64,000 bases of DNA from Conchocele bisecta (GCA_029237695.1 CM055275.1:5757131-5821130); one strand, 5' to 3'; shown: positions 1 to 11,547, numbered from the stretch's first letter. Numbers and translations: made by a program. Notes: generated by a model not told the origin, from the sequence alone.

Positions 1-56
1 CAAAATTTGGGCACTTGATACATGTGATAATTCGGAATACACTCATACCACCATTA

Positions 57-260
57 ACATGACCTTGACCTTTCTTACCTTCATATGTTGGCGGAAATAC
101 GTAGCCATTGTTTGCGTCAAAATGTTTGTATCTGTTTCTACATCATCGTGTAACATTAATACATGTAAGCATTTGGAACACACGCCGCAATGAACATGAC
201 CTTGACCTGTTTGACCTTCATGGTTGTGGAAACACTTAGCCATTTTTTATGTCAACACGT
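57..260. repeat. degenerate direct repeat, period about 136 bp
   Basis: The block beginning acatgaccttgacct near 57 recurs near 193, each followed by a related stretch ending in tagccatt and gtcaa. Each copy carries TGACCTTGACCT, the complement of two abutting AGGTCA half-sites, a nuclear-receptor-like word. Function unknown. Confidence 0.5.
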
Positions 261-299
261 TTATTCAACCTGGACCTTGTTCGTGTTTTAAGCATATGG

Positions 300-354
300 T
301 TTGACAGCACTTCAGAATCATTTCCAATGGAAATGATTCTAAAGTGCTGTCAAA
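300..354. repeat. short palindrome (tttgacagcac core)
   Basis: Two arms of about 26 bp meet at tccaatgga and run out to ttgacagcactt / aagtgctgtcaa with one or two mismatches. A longer relative sits at 57296-57384 inside another element, so this hairpin exists in at least two places. Confidence 0.75.
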
Positions 355-468
355 GCAATGTACTTCTCTAACGGTTTGTGTGATGCATACTTTAGCACAT
401 GCCCATGATCATGCTACGGTAAAATGCCTCAGTAGGCGCGACACCGCTTCTGTGGCGGACATCTTGTT

Positions 469-1015
469 ACTACTGTCTGTTTCACGAAAGCTGCCCAAAT
501 TTTACGGCCATATAGACAATTCAAAAACAAGATTTCTTTTGATAATATTAAATTAAAGGAAAAATTAAGAATGAGCCTTCTTTTTATTTCGTGAAATTTG
601 GTCAAATATTGATTTTATTGCGAAAAAGAAATTTCCCCATGTTAAATCCGTTGGGGATTTAACATGGGAATTTTTTTTTGAATTTTAGAAATACTGGACC
701 GATTTTTTAAATTTAACTTTTGTTTTCTTAGTTAGATCATATCCAAGCTATCTAGTCAGGTTTCGGAGTCAATTTCCAAATTTTTTCGTTTTTTGACTCC
801 TCCCACACTTCCTTACCACTTTTTCCCCCATGTTAAATTCCCATAGACAAATCAATTTTTCGTAATAAAATCAATATTTGACCGAATTTCACGAAATAAA
901 AAGAAGGCTCATTCTTAATTTTTCCTTTAATTTAATATTATCAAAAGAAATCTTGTTTTTGAATTGTTTATATAGCCGTAAAATTTGGGCAGCTTTCGTG
1001 AAACAGACTATAGTA
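469..1015. mobile_element. family A MITE-like element, copy 1
   Basis: Very long terminal inverted repeats (about 150 bp) begin actactgtctgtttcac and end with the complement near 1000-1015. The arms include the words aagaaggctcattctta and aatttcacgaaat. An inner stretch has ccccatgttaaat next to its own complement. No coding capacity. Other copies: 4025-4762 and 63290-63866, with half a copy near 55985-56100. Ends and superfamily are unassigned. Confidence 0.8.
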
Positions 1016-1810
1016 CTAGTTGCACACGTCTTAAGTGCCATTACAGGGTATCTGCCTGTGCCCAATTACTACACAGAGTGTTTGATTTTACGACATGGTG
1101 ACCAGAATAGCACCCGCCGCGCAATAATTCTTTCCCGGAAGTGGCAATCAGTCATACAGGTTTATCGGAGGGAGGAAAACATGACTAACCGGTCTCGAAA
1201 ATCAGCGACAGCTAGTTGTATGAGACGTGTTGCCTAACTGGAAAGGCGTGAATTTATGTTGTGCATTTAAAACGTTGAGCCAGACACATCGGGACTATAT
1301 TTATTGTCATCACAGGACCCGTTCGCTGGTTTTTCGTTGACGTAGACGCTGCCGTTGGTGACGTAAATAAATAACCGTAGTTTCGTAAGAAATGTTCCTA
1401 ACGTTGATTAACGACGCCGTGCCTGTTATCCTGCTCTTGACAGAAAATCAAACACGGCGCCCCGGAGCAAAGTTGATCAATCGAATAATACAACATGGCG
1501 CTTGGCGCTTGCATTTGTTTGACACATGCGCAGTCTAGAGTGCATTCGTTTCCAGATGTTTTTGAATTATGTAGACGGGTTGATGTACTTTATCAGGTGT
1601 CATGTGGGCGGAACGAGTACCGGCTTGAATTAGAAATCGGGACCTAGATCCTGATAAAATTCGTGCATCTGCCGTTGTCTGCGTACATTTCTTGAAACAA
1701 CAAGTGGACTATTTCTCACGCGTAGGAAGATTACTTCTGCGACGCCATTGCGGGAGACACATACTTTACATGGAGTACAAGACATCTGTATTGTATGTGA
1801 ATAGATATGA
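1016..1810. other. no recognised feature; CpG-containing single-copy-looking DNA
   Basis: No repeat family seen elsewhere in the window and no convincing exon. The stretch around 1300-1560 is richer in CpG than its surroundings. It shows an atggcgcttggcgc stretch near 1495 that has no open frame worth calling. Confidence 0.4.
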
Positions 1811-1820
1811 CTTCATTGAG

Positions 1821-2790
1821 GCTGTGTGAAGTTAGCACTGCAATCGCAGATCGACAATCAACATTCAAATCGATTCATGTTTGAATGTTGATTGCAGAGC
1901 CAGCTGTACATTGGAAGTACCCAGCTCTACATTCAGATTCAACCGAAAATACATGTTTGAATGTCGATTGCAGAGCCAGTTGTACATTGGAAGTATCCAG
2001 CTCTACATTCAGATTCAACCGAAAAGACATGTTTGAATGTCGATTGCAGAGCCAGTTGTACATTGGGAATACTCAGCTCTACATTCAGATTGAACGGACA
2101 CTACGTGTCTGAATGTCGATTGCAGAGTCAGTTGTACATTGGAAGTACCCAGCTCTACATTCAGAATCAACGGACAATACATGTTTGAATGGCAATTGCA
2201 GAGCCAGTTGTACATTGGGAATACCCAGCTCTGCATTCAGATTTATCGGAAAATACAAGTTTGAATGTCGATTGCAGAGCCAGCTGTACATTGGAAGTAC
2301 ACAGCTCTACATTCAGATTGAACTGACAATACATGTTTGAATGTCGATTGCAGAGCCAGCTGTACAGTGGAAATACCCAGCGCTACATTCAGAATCAACC
2401 GACAATACGAGTTTGAATGTCGATCGCAGAGCCAGCTGTACATTGGTAGTACTCAGCTCTACCTTCATATTCATCGGAAAATATATGTTTGAATGTCGAT
2501 TGCAGAGCCAGGTCTACATTGAAAATACCCAGCTCGACATTCAGATTGAACCGAAAATATGAGTTTGAATGTCGATTGTAGAGCCAGCTGTACATTGGCA
2601 CTAGCCAGCTGTACATTTACTTTGTACTGTAAGTACAAATGTGCATTGCAGAGCCAGCAACGCATTGGAAACTAGCCAGCTGTTCATTCCAGTTGTCTAC
2701 ATATCCTAACTTTACAACTCTACATTCAACTCGACATTCGATTTGAATGTTGATTGTCGATCTGCGATTGCAGTGCTAACTTCACACAGC
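1821..2790. mobile_element. TIR-bounded minisatellite element (76-bp unit)
   Basis: A 52-bp stretch at 1821-1872 (gctgtgtgaagttagc... to ...attcaaatcg) is repeated in perfect inverted orientation at 2739-2790. Weaker inverted similarity (cattgag / ctcaatgg) continues outside. Everything between is a 76-bp tandem array. Inverted ends that enclose a satellite suggest a DNA transposon-like unit that carries or grows a minisatellite. No transposase is present and the superfamily is unknown. Confidence 0.85.
1883..2700. repeat. 76-bp minisatellite array, about 10 units
   Basis: The start of gaatgtcgattgcagagc recurs at 1883, 1959, 2035, 2111, 2187, 2263, 2339, 2415, 2491 and 2567, exactly 76 bp apart, followed by one or two decayed units. 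Units differ at scattered bases only, with no indels across the ten. The overlapping short open frames on both strands come from this periodicity. Confidence 0.95.
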
Positions 2791-3101
2791 CCTCCATTGA
2801 GCATAATTCCAAAAATTTCACGACTCGCAACTAAATCCCATGTAATGCATGTAGATGTCAAATGTAGCAATAACGCCGTACCAAGTTCTTTCTGTGTTAA
2901 GCGTACGCGGGCGTGTAGGTTTTGAGGGTGATTCTGTTAAAAAAAAAAAACAGTATGTGTATGCTAGTTTACACTGTCAACTGGTGCAGTAATATGACAA
3001 CTGATTGTGGCTTGTTCAAGTTTTAAATCCGTTCATGAATTTAATCAATACAGTTTAATGATAGTACATGTATTTGCTTTCTCTTTGGCGGCACTTTAAA
3101 T

Positions 3102-3164
3102 TTATGTTAAAAACTTCCTCAACCCTTTGCAGTGTGCAAAGGGTTGAGGAAGTTTTTAACATAA
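3102..3164. repeat. perfect 30-bp-arm palindrome
   Basis: Arms 3102-3131 and 3135-3164 are exact complements (ttatgttaaaaacttcc outermost) around a 3-nt spacer. No other copy is seen in the window. Confidence 0.9.
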
Positions 3165-3427
3165 AGTTACCATTTTCTCAAAGCCTGGCTTGTTTTTACC
3201 GGATACTTAGATATGTTTTGGCCATCTGGGTGGACGCTTAGCTGAGAAGAAAGGCGAATCTCACATTTCGAATAACACTCTCGGACTCTTCTCGCGCAAC
3301 GAGACGAGTCCGAGACTGATATTCAGGTGTAGCAGCATATGCAATCATGCAATCAAAGCAGGAGGCAGTGTGTGTGTTGTTGTATCATATAAGTTCTCAT
3401 TGCTGTGATATATGGGTCATATAATAA

Positions 3428-3783
3428 CAGAATTATTGTCTTTTGTGTCGGTGTACCGTAGATTTACGGACCTTCGAAAAGTCATATTCACCTTCGGCCT
3501 CAGTGAATATGACTTTTTATCCCGTCAACACACTGCGTATGTGCCGTGAAACACGGTGCCGTGAAACGTTTTTGATATCCAGTCAATACTATTTTTGCAT
3601 TTTACAGCCATTTGTAGGTGTTGACGGGATAAATAGAATAGTAGGTTATAGTGCCGTGAATGGGAAAGAATATCTGGCGCGGCACGGAAATTCCGTTTCC
3701 TGAGCCTTGCAAGATATTTTTCCCATTCACGGCTCTACTATTCTCTATTCTCAGGTCCGTAAATCTCAAAAGACAATAATTGT
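3428..3783. mobile_element. inverted-repeat carrier enclosing family B copy 1
   Basis: The words aattattgtctttt and agatttacggacc near 3428-3474 recur inverted at 3752-3783. Between them lies a family B element (about 3516-3750, reversed) plus a small hairpin of cattcaccttcgg type at 3481-3513. Family B has two adjoining hairpins: one with arms taatagtaggttagtg / gccgtgaatggg and one bounded by tttatcccgtcaacac and its complement. Confidence 0.65.
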
Positions 3784-3914
3784 ATATTGTTGTAATTGTG
3801 CAAAATATTATATCTGGCAAAATATTAAGCTCTCTCTTCAATATGTCCATGTGTATATAAAATAGACCGTTGCATCGTGACATAGACTGTCAGTGGATAC
3901 ATTGGCATTATATC

Positions 3915-4020
3915 ATCTGCGACCAGTGTAGACCCAGACCAGCCGGCGCATCCGAGTAGTTTGATCAGGGTCTGCACTGTTTCACTGTAACTATGTCAAT
4001 GAAACACTCGCCACGCTTCC
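3915..4020 (-). mobile_element. family E fragment
   Basis: Contains gcgaccagtgtagac, gatcagggtctgcactg and aatgaaacac, the diagnostic words of family E (described at 13660), in reverse orientation and diverged. It abuts the family A copy at 4025. Confidence 0.5.
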
Positions 4021-4024
4021 ATGA

Positions 4025-4762
4025 ACTACTGTCTGTTTCACGAAACCTGTCCAAATGTTACGGCTGTATAAACAATTCGAAAACAATATTTCTTTCGATA
4101 ATATTAAATAAAAGGAAAATTTAAGAATGAGCCTTCTTTCCATTTCGTGAAATTTGGTCAAATATTGTTTTCTTGTGAAAAAAACAATTTCCCCATGTCT
4201 ATGGGGATTTAGCATTCAGAAATAGTTGACCGATTTTCAAAATCTAACTATTGTTTTCTTAGTTAGATAATTTCCAAGCTATCTAGCCAGGTTTGTGAGC
4301 CAATTTCCAAAATATTTCGTCTTTTGACTCCTTTCCCTAATCCTCTGCCTCCTTTTCCCCCATGTTAAATCCCCATAGACATCTTCACGGAGTGAAGATG
4401 TCTATGGGGATTTAACATGGGGAATTTTTTTAGAATTTCAGAAATATTGGACCGATTTTTAAAATTTAACTTTTGTTTTCTTAGTTAGATCATTTCCAAG
4501 CTATCTAACTAGGTTTCGGAGTCAATTTCCAAAAAAAAACGTTTTTTGACTCCTCCCACAACTCTACCCTTTTCCCCCATGTTAAATTCCCATAGACAAA
4601 TCAATTTTCGTGGTAAAATCAATATTTGATCAAATTTCACGAAATAAAAAGAAGGCCCATTCTTAAATTTTACTATTATATAATATTAGCGAAAAAAATA
4701 CTGTTTTTGCATTGTTTATATGGCCGTACAATTTGTGCTGCTTTCGTGAAACAGACAGTAGT
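4025..4762. mobile_element. family A element, copy 2
   Basis: Begins actactgtctgtttcac and ends gaaacagacagtagt. About 190 bp longer than copy 1. The middle (about 4347-4424) is a palindrome of ccccatgttaaat plus catagacatcttcac joined head to head, so the element has a hairpin inside a hairpin. Confidence 0.8.
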
Positions 4763-4992
4763 ATATGGAACAAACCAAATATACATAAACACAAATAAAT
4801 AATTGTAGCTCTATGTAATTACAGCTAGCATTAAAAAGTTAGAGCTGGCTCCAAATCATTTGAAGAGCTCCCTAAATCATTTGGAGCTAGCTGTAAATAA
4901 TTAATGGTAGCTCTAAATATTTAATGCTGACACTCATTACTTACAGCTAGCAATAATTATTTGAGTTTATGTAGATTTTGCGTTCCATAAAT
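4763..4992. mobile_element. family D element, copy 1
   Basis: The 3' end tttatgtagattttgcg matches the inverted ends of the copy at 12857-13146; the 5' end (acataaacacaaataa) is decayed. The body is a loose array of roughly 20-bp units around tagctctaaatatttaat and agctagc words. It sits directly against family A copy 2. Confidence 0.65.
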
Positions 4993-5042
4993 GTAACTCC
5001 ACATGAGGCTGCATGAGAGCAATTAGAAGATATTTAGCAGAT

Positions 5043-7316
5043 AATACACGTGTATAAATATACACACATAAACGTATATAAATATACACACATACACGTT
5101 ACACATATACACGTGTATAAATATACAAACATACACGTGTATAAATATACACACATACAAGTGTATAAATACACACACATACACGTGTATAAATACACAC
5201 ACATACACGTGTATAAATACACACACATACACGTGTATAAATATACACACATACACGTGTACAAATACACACACATACACGTGTATAAACACACACGTAC
5301 ACGTGTATAAATACACACACATACACGTGTATAAATACACACACATACACGTATACAAATACACACACATACACGTGTATAAATACACACACATACACGT
5401 GTATAAATATACACACATACACGTGTATAAATACACACACATACACGTGTATAAATACACACACATACACGTGTATAAATACACACACATACACGTGTAT
5501 AAATACACAAACATACACGTGTATAAATACACACACATACACGTGTATAAATACACACACATACACGTGTATAAATACACACACATACACGTGTATAAAT
5601 ACACACACATCACTCGTAAAATAAACACACACATACACGTATAAATACACACATACACGTATAAATACACACATACACGTGTATAAATATACACATACAC
5701 GTGTATAAATACACACATACCGTGTATATACACACACATACATACGTGTAAAAAATACACACACATACACTGTATAAAACACACATACACGTATAAATAC
5801 ACACACATACACGTGTATAAATCACACATACACGTGTATAAATACACACACATACACGTGTAAAATATACACACATACACGTGTAAATACACACACATCA
5901 CGTGGGTAAATAAATACACACATGCACGTGTATAAATACACACATACACGTGTATAAATACACACACATGGCACGTGTATAAATACACACATAACTCGTG
6001 TATAAATACACACACACACGTATAAATACACACACATACACGTGTATAAATACACACACACACGTGTATAAATACACACATACACGGTATAAATACACAC
6101 ACATACACGTGTATAAATACACACACTACACGTGAATAAATACACACACACACGTGTATAAATACACACACATACACTATAAATACACACACATACACGA
6201 GTATAAATACAACACATACTCGTGTATAAATACACACACATACAGTGTATAAAATACACACACATACACGTGTATAAATACCACACATACCACGTGTCTA
6301 AATATACACACATTCTGTGTTATAAATACACACACATACACGTGTATAATACACACTCATACACGTGTATAATTACCACAATTACACGTGGATAAATATA
6401 CACACATACACGTGTATAAAGTACACACACATACACGTGTTATAATATACACCACCATACACGTGTATAAATATACACACTTACACGTTGTATAATACAC
6501 ACACATTCGTGTATAAATACAACCACATACACGTGTATAAATACACACACATACACGTGTATAAATACACACACATACACGTGTATAAATACACACACAT
6601 ACACGTGTATAAATACACACACATACACGTGTATAAATACACACAATTACTCGTGTATAAATACACACACATTCACGTGTATAAATACTCACACTTTACA
6701 ACGTGTATAATTACACACACCTTACACGTGTATAATACACACACATACAAGTGTATATTTTAAATACACACACATACTCGTGTATAACTATACACACTTA
6801 CAGTGTATAATACACACACATACACGTGTATATTACACACACATACAGTGTTATAATACACACACATACACTGTATAATTAACCACATAACGTGTATAAT
6901 ACCACACACACACATACACGTGTATAAATCACACACACATACACGTGTATAATTACAGCACAATAACGTGTATAAATACACACTAATACCGTTTATAAAT
7001 ACACCATACACGTGTATAAATATACACTACAGTGTATAAATACTCACACATACAGTGTTTATACACACTACACGTGTCTATCAACACATACTCGTGTATA
7101 AATACACACACATACACGTGTATAAATACACACACATACACGTGTATAAATACACACACATACACGTGTATAAATACACACACATAACGTATAAATACAC
7201 ACGTGTATAAATACACACACATACAGTGTATTCACATATCGTGTATAAATACACACACATACACGTGTATAAATAAACACATACAGTGTATCACACACAT
7301 ACACGTATATAAATAT
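5043..7316. repeat. 24-bp minisatellite array, about 2.3 kb
   Basis: The unit is acacgtgtataaatac plus acacacat (24 bp). Each unit holds a CACGTG E-box palindrome, a TATAAATA word and a CA run. Units at 5160-5620, 6515-6650 and 7090-7180 are nearly uniform, while other stretches have frequent one-base gains and losses. Because 24 is a multiple of 3, long spurious open frames of YTCMCVYL type arise, for example at 5023-6288 (-). The 10-bp word acatgaggct at 5001-5010 recurs inverted at 7342-7351, a possible decayed terminal inverted repeat. Confidence 0.95.
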
Positions 7317-7659
7317 GCTGACCACAACATTTACTGTCATTAGCCTCATGTATTGATTCACTGCCACATACAGAGAAATCAATGCGTCTTGATGCCGAGG
7401 ATAAAACTGCCATTAACAACAAAACGGTTTCTTTAAATGACGGAAACGGATGACGCATTTCTGACACCATTAGTGTGTTCAGATTTGTTCCTATCTTCGT
7501 CGCTAACCGGTGCTCGGACAGGTTTATGTTTATGAATTGTAGCATTATTGGCGTTAACAGTTTTGACGACTTCAAAAAATTCGAACATGAACGAGATACA
7601 TATATCAGTATATGAAACAGATATCCCCGCTAATTCCATTCCGACATGTAAACGTTTTA

Positions 7660-7795
7660 ATAGTTAAAGTTACACATAAATAAGTGTAAAAGTGTGTCAC
7701 AATTCCACCAGTTCTAAAAATTCCGAGTGCCCGCTATACAGATATAATCATTTAGTAATATTGATTTCACTGATAGTGACTCGCGGTTGATGTCA
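7660..7795 (-). mobile_element. family I fragment
   Basis: Shares the segment with ccaccagttctaaaaatt, gcccgctatacagatat and gatagtgactcgcgg with family I (described at 39015). Only one end is left and the terminal repeat is lost. Confidence 0.7.
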
Positions 7796-8040
7796 ACCAC
7801 ACTATCCAAGTAATTTGCAAAACCAAACATGATGTGAATTTAATTCAATAACATCTGTTTATGCCAAGTATTTTGAAATAACAAAATTGACAAATATTGG
7901 CAAGATTAGCGGTAGTGTCACCTAATCTGATACACAGTTACCGGCTCCGTCATTGTGACGTCATAATTGGATAACTAAGACGTAATATTTATAGTCTGAT
8001 TAGATTTGCTACTACGCATGTCTCAAATGTAATAAGCGGG

Positions 8041-8125
8041 GGTGCGTCAGGGGCGAGCCCCATGTAGTGGCGCGAGTACGCTAGGCGTACTCGCGCCACT
8101 ACATGGGGCTCGCCCCTGACGCACC
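8041..8125. repeat. perfect 41-bp-arm palindrome, GC-rich
   Basis: Arms 8041-8081 and 8085-8125 are exact complements around a 3-nt spacer (tag). Outer word ggtgcgtcaggggcg. Much more GC-rich than the surroundings and single-copy in the window. Confidence 0.95.
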
Positions 8126-8147
8126 GGTTTTTGTGGGATCATAGTCC

Positions 8148-8310
8148 GCATAATTCCGTGGCTTTTCTTTTACTTCCGTGGTTAGCGCATAATTCTGTAT
8201 CATTTCGTGGTTTTCCGTATAATTCCGTAACTTTTCGTATACTTCTGTATAAGTCGGTGGCTTTTCGTATACTTTCGTGGCTTTTCGCATAACTCTCTGG
8301 TGTTCGTAAT
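8148..8310. repeat. degenerate tandem repeat of cttttcgtat / ttccgtgg words
   Basis: About six imperfect units of 25-30 bp built from cgtataattccg and ggcttttcgtatac. It starts immediately after the palindrome at 8041-8125. Confidence 0.6.
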
Positions 8311-8665
8311 TCCCTGGTTTTCTCCCGCACGGGGAAACATGTAAATTTCACACTGAAAGGGCAAATTACAAAACGCCATACTTATCTTCAAGAAATATTC
8401 GAAATTGATTCTGCAGGATTATTTCAGATATTGGCGTAATTTAATTTGTGAAATGAATTCTCGATTTCTGAGATTCAATTTCGTCGTCGTGGGATTGTCT
8501 TTTTTTTGTATTTCTAAAAGTTCCATCGGGTTACGGATTGTATGAATATTCAGCCTATATTTTAATTCAACCATAACAACTTCCTCTCCCGGTTTTATGA
8601 TATGAAGGTCCTAGTAGCAACCAGAACAGTGAATGACAGTATACAGTTAGTCCATGGTATTTCGT

Positions 8666-9748
8666 GGAACAGTCAAAATTATTGCCCCGAGGTGCTGTGG
8701 ACCACCCGAGACACTATTGCAGTGATGCTGTGGACTACCCGAGACACTATTGCAGTGATGCTGTGGACTACCCGAGTCACTATGCAGTGTGCTGTAGATG
8801 TGGATACCCGAGACACTGCAGTGTTGCTGTGGATACCCGAGACACTATTGCAGTGATGCTGTGGACTACCCGATACACTATTGCAGTGTTGCTGTGGACG
8901 ACCCGAGACACTATTGCAGTGATGCTGTGGACTACCCGAGACACTATTGCAGTGATGCTGTGGACTACCCGAGACTCTATTACAGTGATGCTGTGGACTA
9001 CCCGAGACACTATTGCAGTGTTGCTGTGGACGACCCGAGACACTATTGCAGTGATGCTGTGGACGACCCGAGACACTATTGCAGTGATGCTGTGGACGAC
9101 CCGAGACACTATTGCAGTGATGCTGTGGACGACCCGAGACACTATTTCAGTGATGATGTGGACTACCCGAGACACTATTGCAGTGATGCTGTGGACTACC
9201 CGAGACACTATTGCAGTGATGCTGTGGACGACCCGAGACACTATTGCAGTGATGCTGTGGACGATCCGAGGCACTATTGCAGTGGTGCTGTGGACGACCC
9301 GAGGCACTATTGCAGTGATGCTGTGGACGACCCGAGTCACTATTGCAGTGTTGCTGTGGACGACCCGAGACACTATTGCAGTGTTGCTGTGAACGACCCG
9401 AGTCTCTATTGCAGGATGCTGTGGACGACCGAGTCACGTATTGCAGTGATGCTGAGGCGACCCGAGTAACTATGCAGTGTTGCTGTGGACGACCCGAGAC
9501 ACTATTGCAGTGTTGCTGTGGACGACCCGAGTCACTATTGCAGTGATGCTGTGGACTACCCGAGACACTATTTCAGTGATGCTGTGGACGATCCGAGACT
9601 CTATTGCAGTGATGCTGTGCACGACCCGAGGCACTATTGCAGTGATGCTATGCACGACCCGAGGCACTATTGCCCTAAGGCCGAAGGCCGAGGGCATAGT
9701 GCATCGGGTCGTTCACAACACCGAGGGGCAATATGTTTTGACTGTTCC
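8666..9748. mobile_element. TIR-bounded minisatellite element (33-bp unit)
   Basis: The left flank 8666-8709 (ggaacagtcaaaa, ttgcccc, gaggtgctgtgg) recurs inverted at 9704-9748 with about 85% identity by eye. The interval is filled by a 33-bp tandem array and, before the right end, a small ccgaaggcc hairpin with a stub of inverted array unit. The architecture matches 1821-2790 with unrelated sequence. Confidence 0.75.
8689..9672. repeat. 33-bp minisatellite array, about 29 units
   Basis: Unit: gacactattgcagtgatgct followed by gtggactacccga. Variants alternate between actacc and acgacc and between gatgct and gttgct. The 33-bp length keeps all frames open (for example 8664-9392 + and 8780-9373 -), which explains long DTIAVMLWTTR-type frames without any protein being implied. 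Confidence 0.95.
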
Positions 9749-9749
9749 C

Positions 9750-10405
9750 AGAACTGTTTTATTACTCAGCCTGTAACAGCGTATGTGACAAAACTAACAT
9801 ACATTTATTTATCGATAGACCAATCTATATTACGTTCAGTTTTATGACGTAATATTCGACATAAATCATGACGTCATGAGTTTCAAGCGCGAAATAGTTT
9901 GGACTATTCCACTTGCAGTGGCGGAACTACTGACCGGGCACACGGAACTATTGCCCAGGCACGTCAAAACCCAGGGAATTAGTCAAATCGATGGACTATC
10001 AACTAACACAGGGAGTTGAGTAATAATATCAATGACCATTGCAAAGTGCGGTATCGCTTTTGACCCAACCGCAGTCCCGTTAGCGCGAAACCGCCTGCGC
10101 TACTGTAATATAAAAAGGAAATCCACCAAATAATTCAGATGAATCGCGAAGCAAACAAAGGTCGATTTCAAAGCCACCATTTGGCAGATTGCGCCAAATA
10201 TTCATTGCAGATCTCAGATATGTGATACAAACAGTGTGGGTGTTACGTCACACTCCGATAGATTGGGTCGGATTCGATAGACACTTTCGAATTTATAAGC
10301 CCCCGTTGTCGATCAGAAAGTGTCCATCATGTAGCGGCTTAGAGACAAATGCCTGCATGAGCTTCAAAACCTTCGGTAAGGTCACATACTAGTCTACGCA
10401 CGATG
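9750..10405. other. no recognised feature
   Basis: No repeat shared with the rest of the window and no supportable exon. tgacgtaatattcg near 9844 and catgacgtcatgag near 9867 are CRE-like words without further support. Confidence 0.4.
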
Positions 10406-10409
10406 CATC

Positions 10410-10558
10410 ATCGCCTGCGTTAAACATTTTTTGTCAATATCAACTGGCAAACAAGCAGTTTGGTTGGCTAAGCCTGAGCTGTATCACAGCTCAGGCTCTG
10501 CCAACCAATCTGCGTGATTTCGAGCATTTTGGCAAGATTAGCGCACGCGGTGGTGTAG
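10410..10558. mobile_element. family F MITE-like element, copy 1 (short)
   Basis: Family F is about 215 bp when complete. It has inverted ends of the form tacaccaccgcctgcg and a central palindrome gcctgagctgtgc / acagctcaggc, with ccaatcaa words on both sides. This copy lacks part of the left arm. At least fourteen copies or fragments occur in the window, making it one of the most frequent families here. Confidence 0.8.
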
Positions 10559-10574
10559 ACTGGGAGATCCGTAT

Positions 10575-10690
10575 ATGTGGCTGTGATTGGAGAAATGGGG
10601 CTTATGTAGCCCCTGATCAAATAGCACACTCGCGGAGCCTAATAACGATCTATATTGCTCGTTAGAAGCGTCACGAGTATTTCGTAGATG
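10575..10690 (+). mobile_element. family E element, left half
   Basis: Carries tatgtggctgtgattgg, aatggggcttatg and tagcacactcgcgg, then stops before the family's central palindrome. Confidence 0.75.
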
Positions 10691-10846
10691 GAACGGCATC
10701 TGTTCGTCCGTCCGTCCGTAAGATTTGCGTTAATGTTTTCGGGTACCAATTGTCTATGCAACCGTGAGGCGGATGTAAATAGCCCAACTGTTTTCTATAG
10801 CACTATACAAACCAAACGCAATAGCGGCTATTTGTATTCATTAAAT

Positions 10847-11302
10847 GTACATGTTCTTTATATCAGAGACATCATCTGCGACATCTTCTGGGAAATAAAC
10901 ATTCACTTACCATTACCCCACGTATTGATTGGCATTATTATACATTTTATATCAGACGTAAGTTTCCATACTGATATCAGGGGCGATAACCGCTCTTAAC
11001 TTAACGGATATTATTGTATTTGTTTTATCTGCAATTATCATACTTTATAATCTGTGGAAAATAATATTTTTTTCAGGTGACGCATTTAATTAGTATAAAT
11101 AATTAAACAATATATGCCTCATGTTCATATGAATATAGCATGATACCACCGCAAATCACCATAAGTGGGATAGTATATTACTAAATCGTTATATCTGTAA
11201 AGCGGGCACTCGTAATTCGTATAACTTGTGGAATAGCGACACAATTATTCACTTATTTAATTCCTATAAAGAACAGTGTGTGCCTACTGAGTGGACATAA
11301 TA
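10847..11302 (+). mobile_element. family I element, terminal repeats damaged
   Basis: Runs from tgttctttatatcag to agtgtgcctactgag with the full family I interior (ccccacgtattgattgg, aggtgacgcatttaat, cactcgtaat). The outer left 20 or so bases of the terminal repeat are missing and the right end is changed to ggacataata. Confidence 0.8.
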
Positions 11303-11547
11303 CGTCCATTCATTGGTCAAGAGACCGGGGCAAACAATAAGAGTGAATATAAATGGCGTCTATCAAAATCGTTGGGCCAGTTTCGACGGACGATTACCGG
11401 GCTGAAATCACATGCAAAAGTAAACAGGATATGGTCGGAATTATTCATAGAGTAATCAAAGAGTAAAGCCCCAAACTTAGGCGGGGAATAGATCCATAAT
11501 ATAGACACTCGAGTGAAACTGTCCAACTTGGACATTGGCAAGCATTG

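Noticed and set aside
1885..2665. Cluster of 60-75-codon open frames on both strands
   Set aside because: They follow the 76-bp periodicity and stop positions of a minisatellite; there is no codon bias or domain.
4347..4424. Independent palindrome inside family A copy 2
   Set aside because: Also present in part in copies 1 and 3, so it is counted as part of family A, not as a separate element.
5023..6288. 421-codon open frame (-), YTCMCVYL repeats, as a secreted or membrane repeat protein
   Set aside because: It is the translation of a 24-bp satellite whose length is a multiple of three. Frames are open on both strands and the next stretch is full of frame-shifting indels.
8664..9392. 242-codon open frame (+), DTIAVMLWTTR repeats
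   Set aside because: Same cause with a 33-bp unit. Several other frames and the opposite strand are equally open.
8689..9672. CRISPR-like array (regular spacing)
   Set aside because: There are no unique spacers between repeats; units are contiguous and variable, and the context is eukaryotic. The same applies to the 76-, 24-, 21- and 20-bp arrays.
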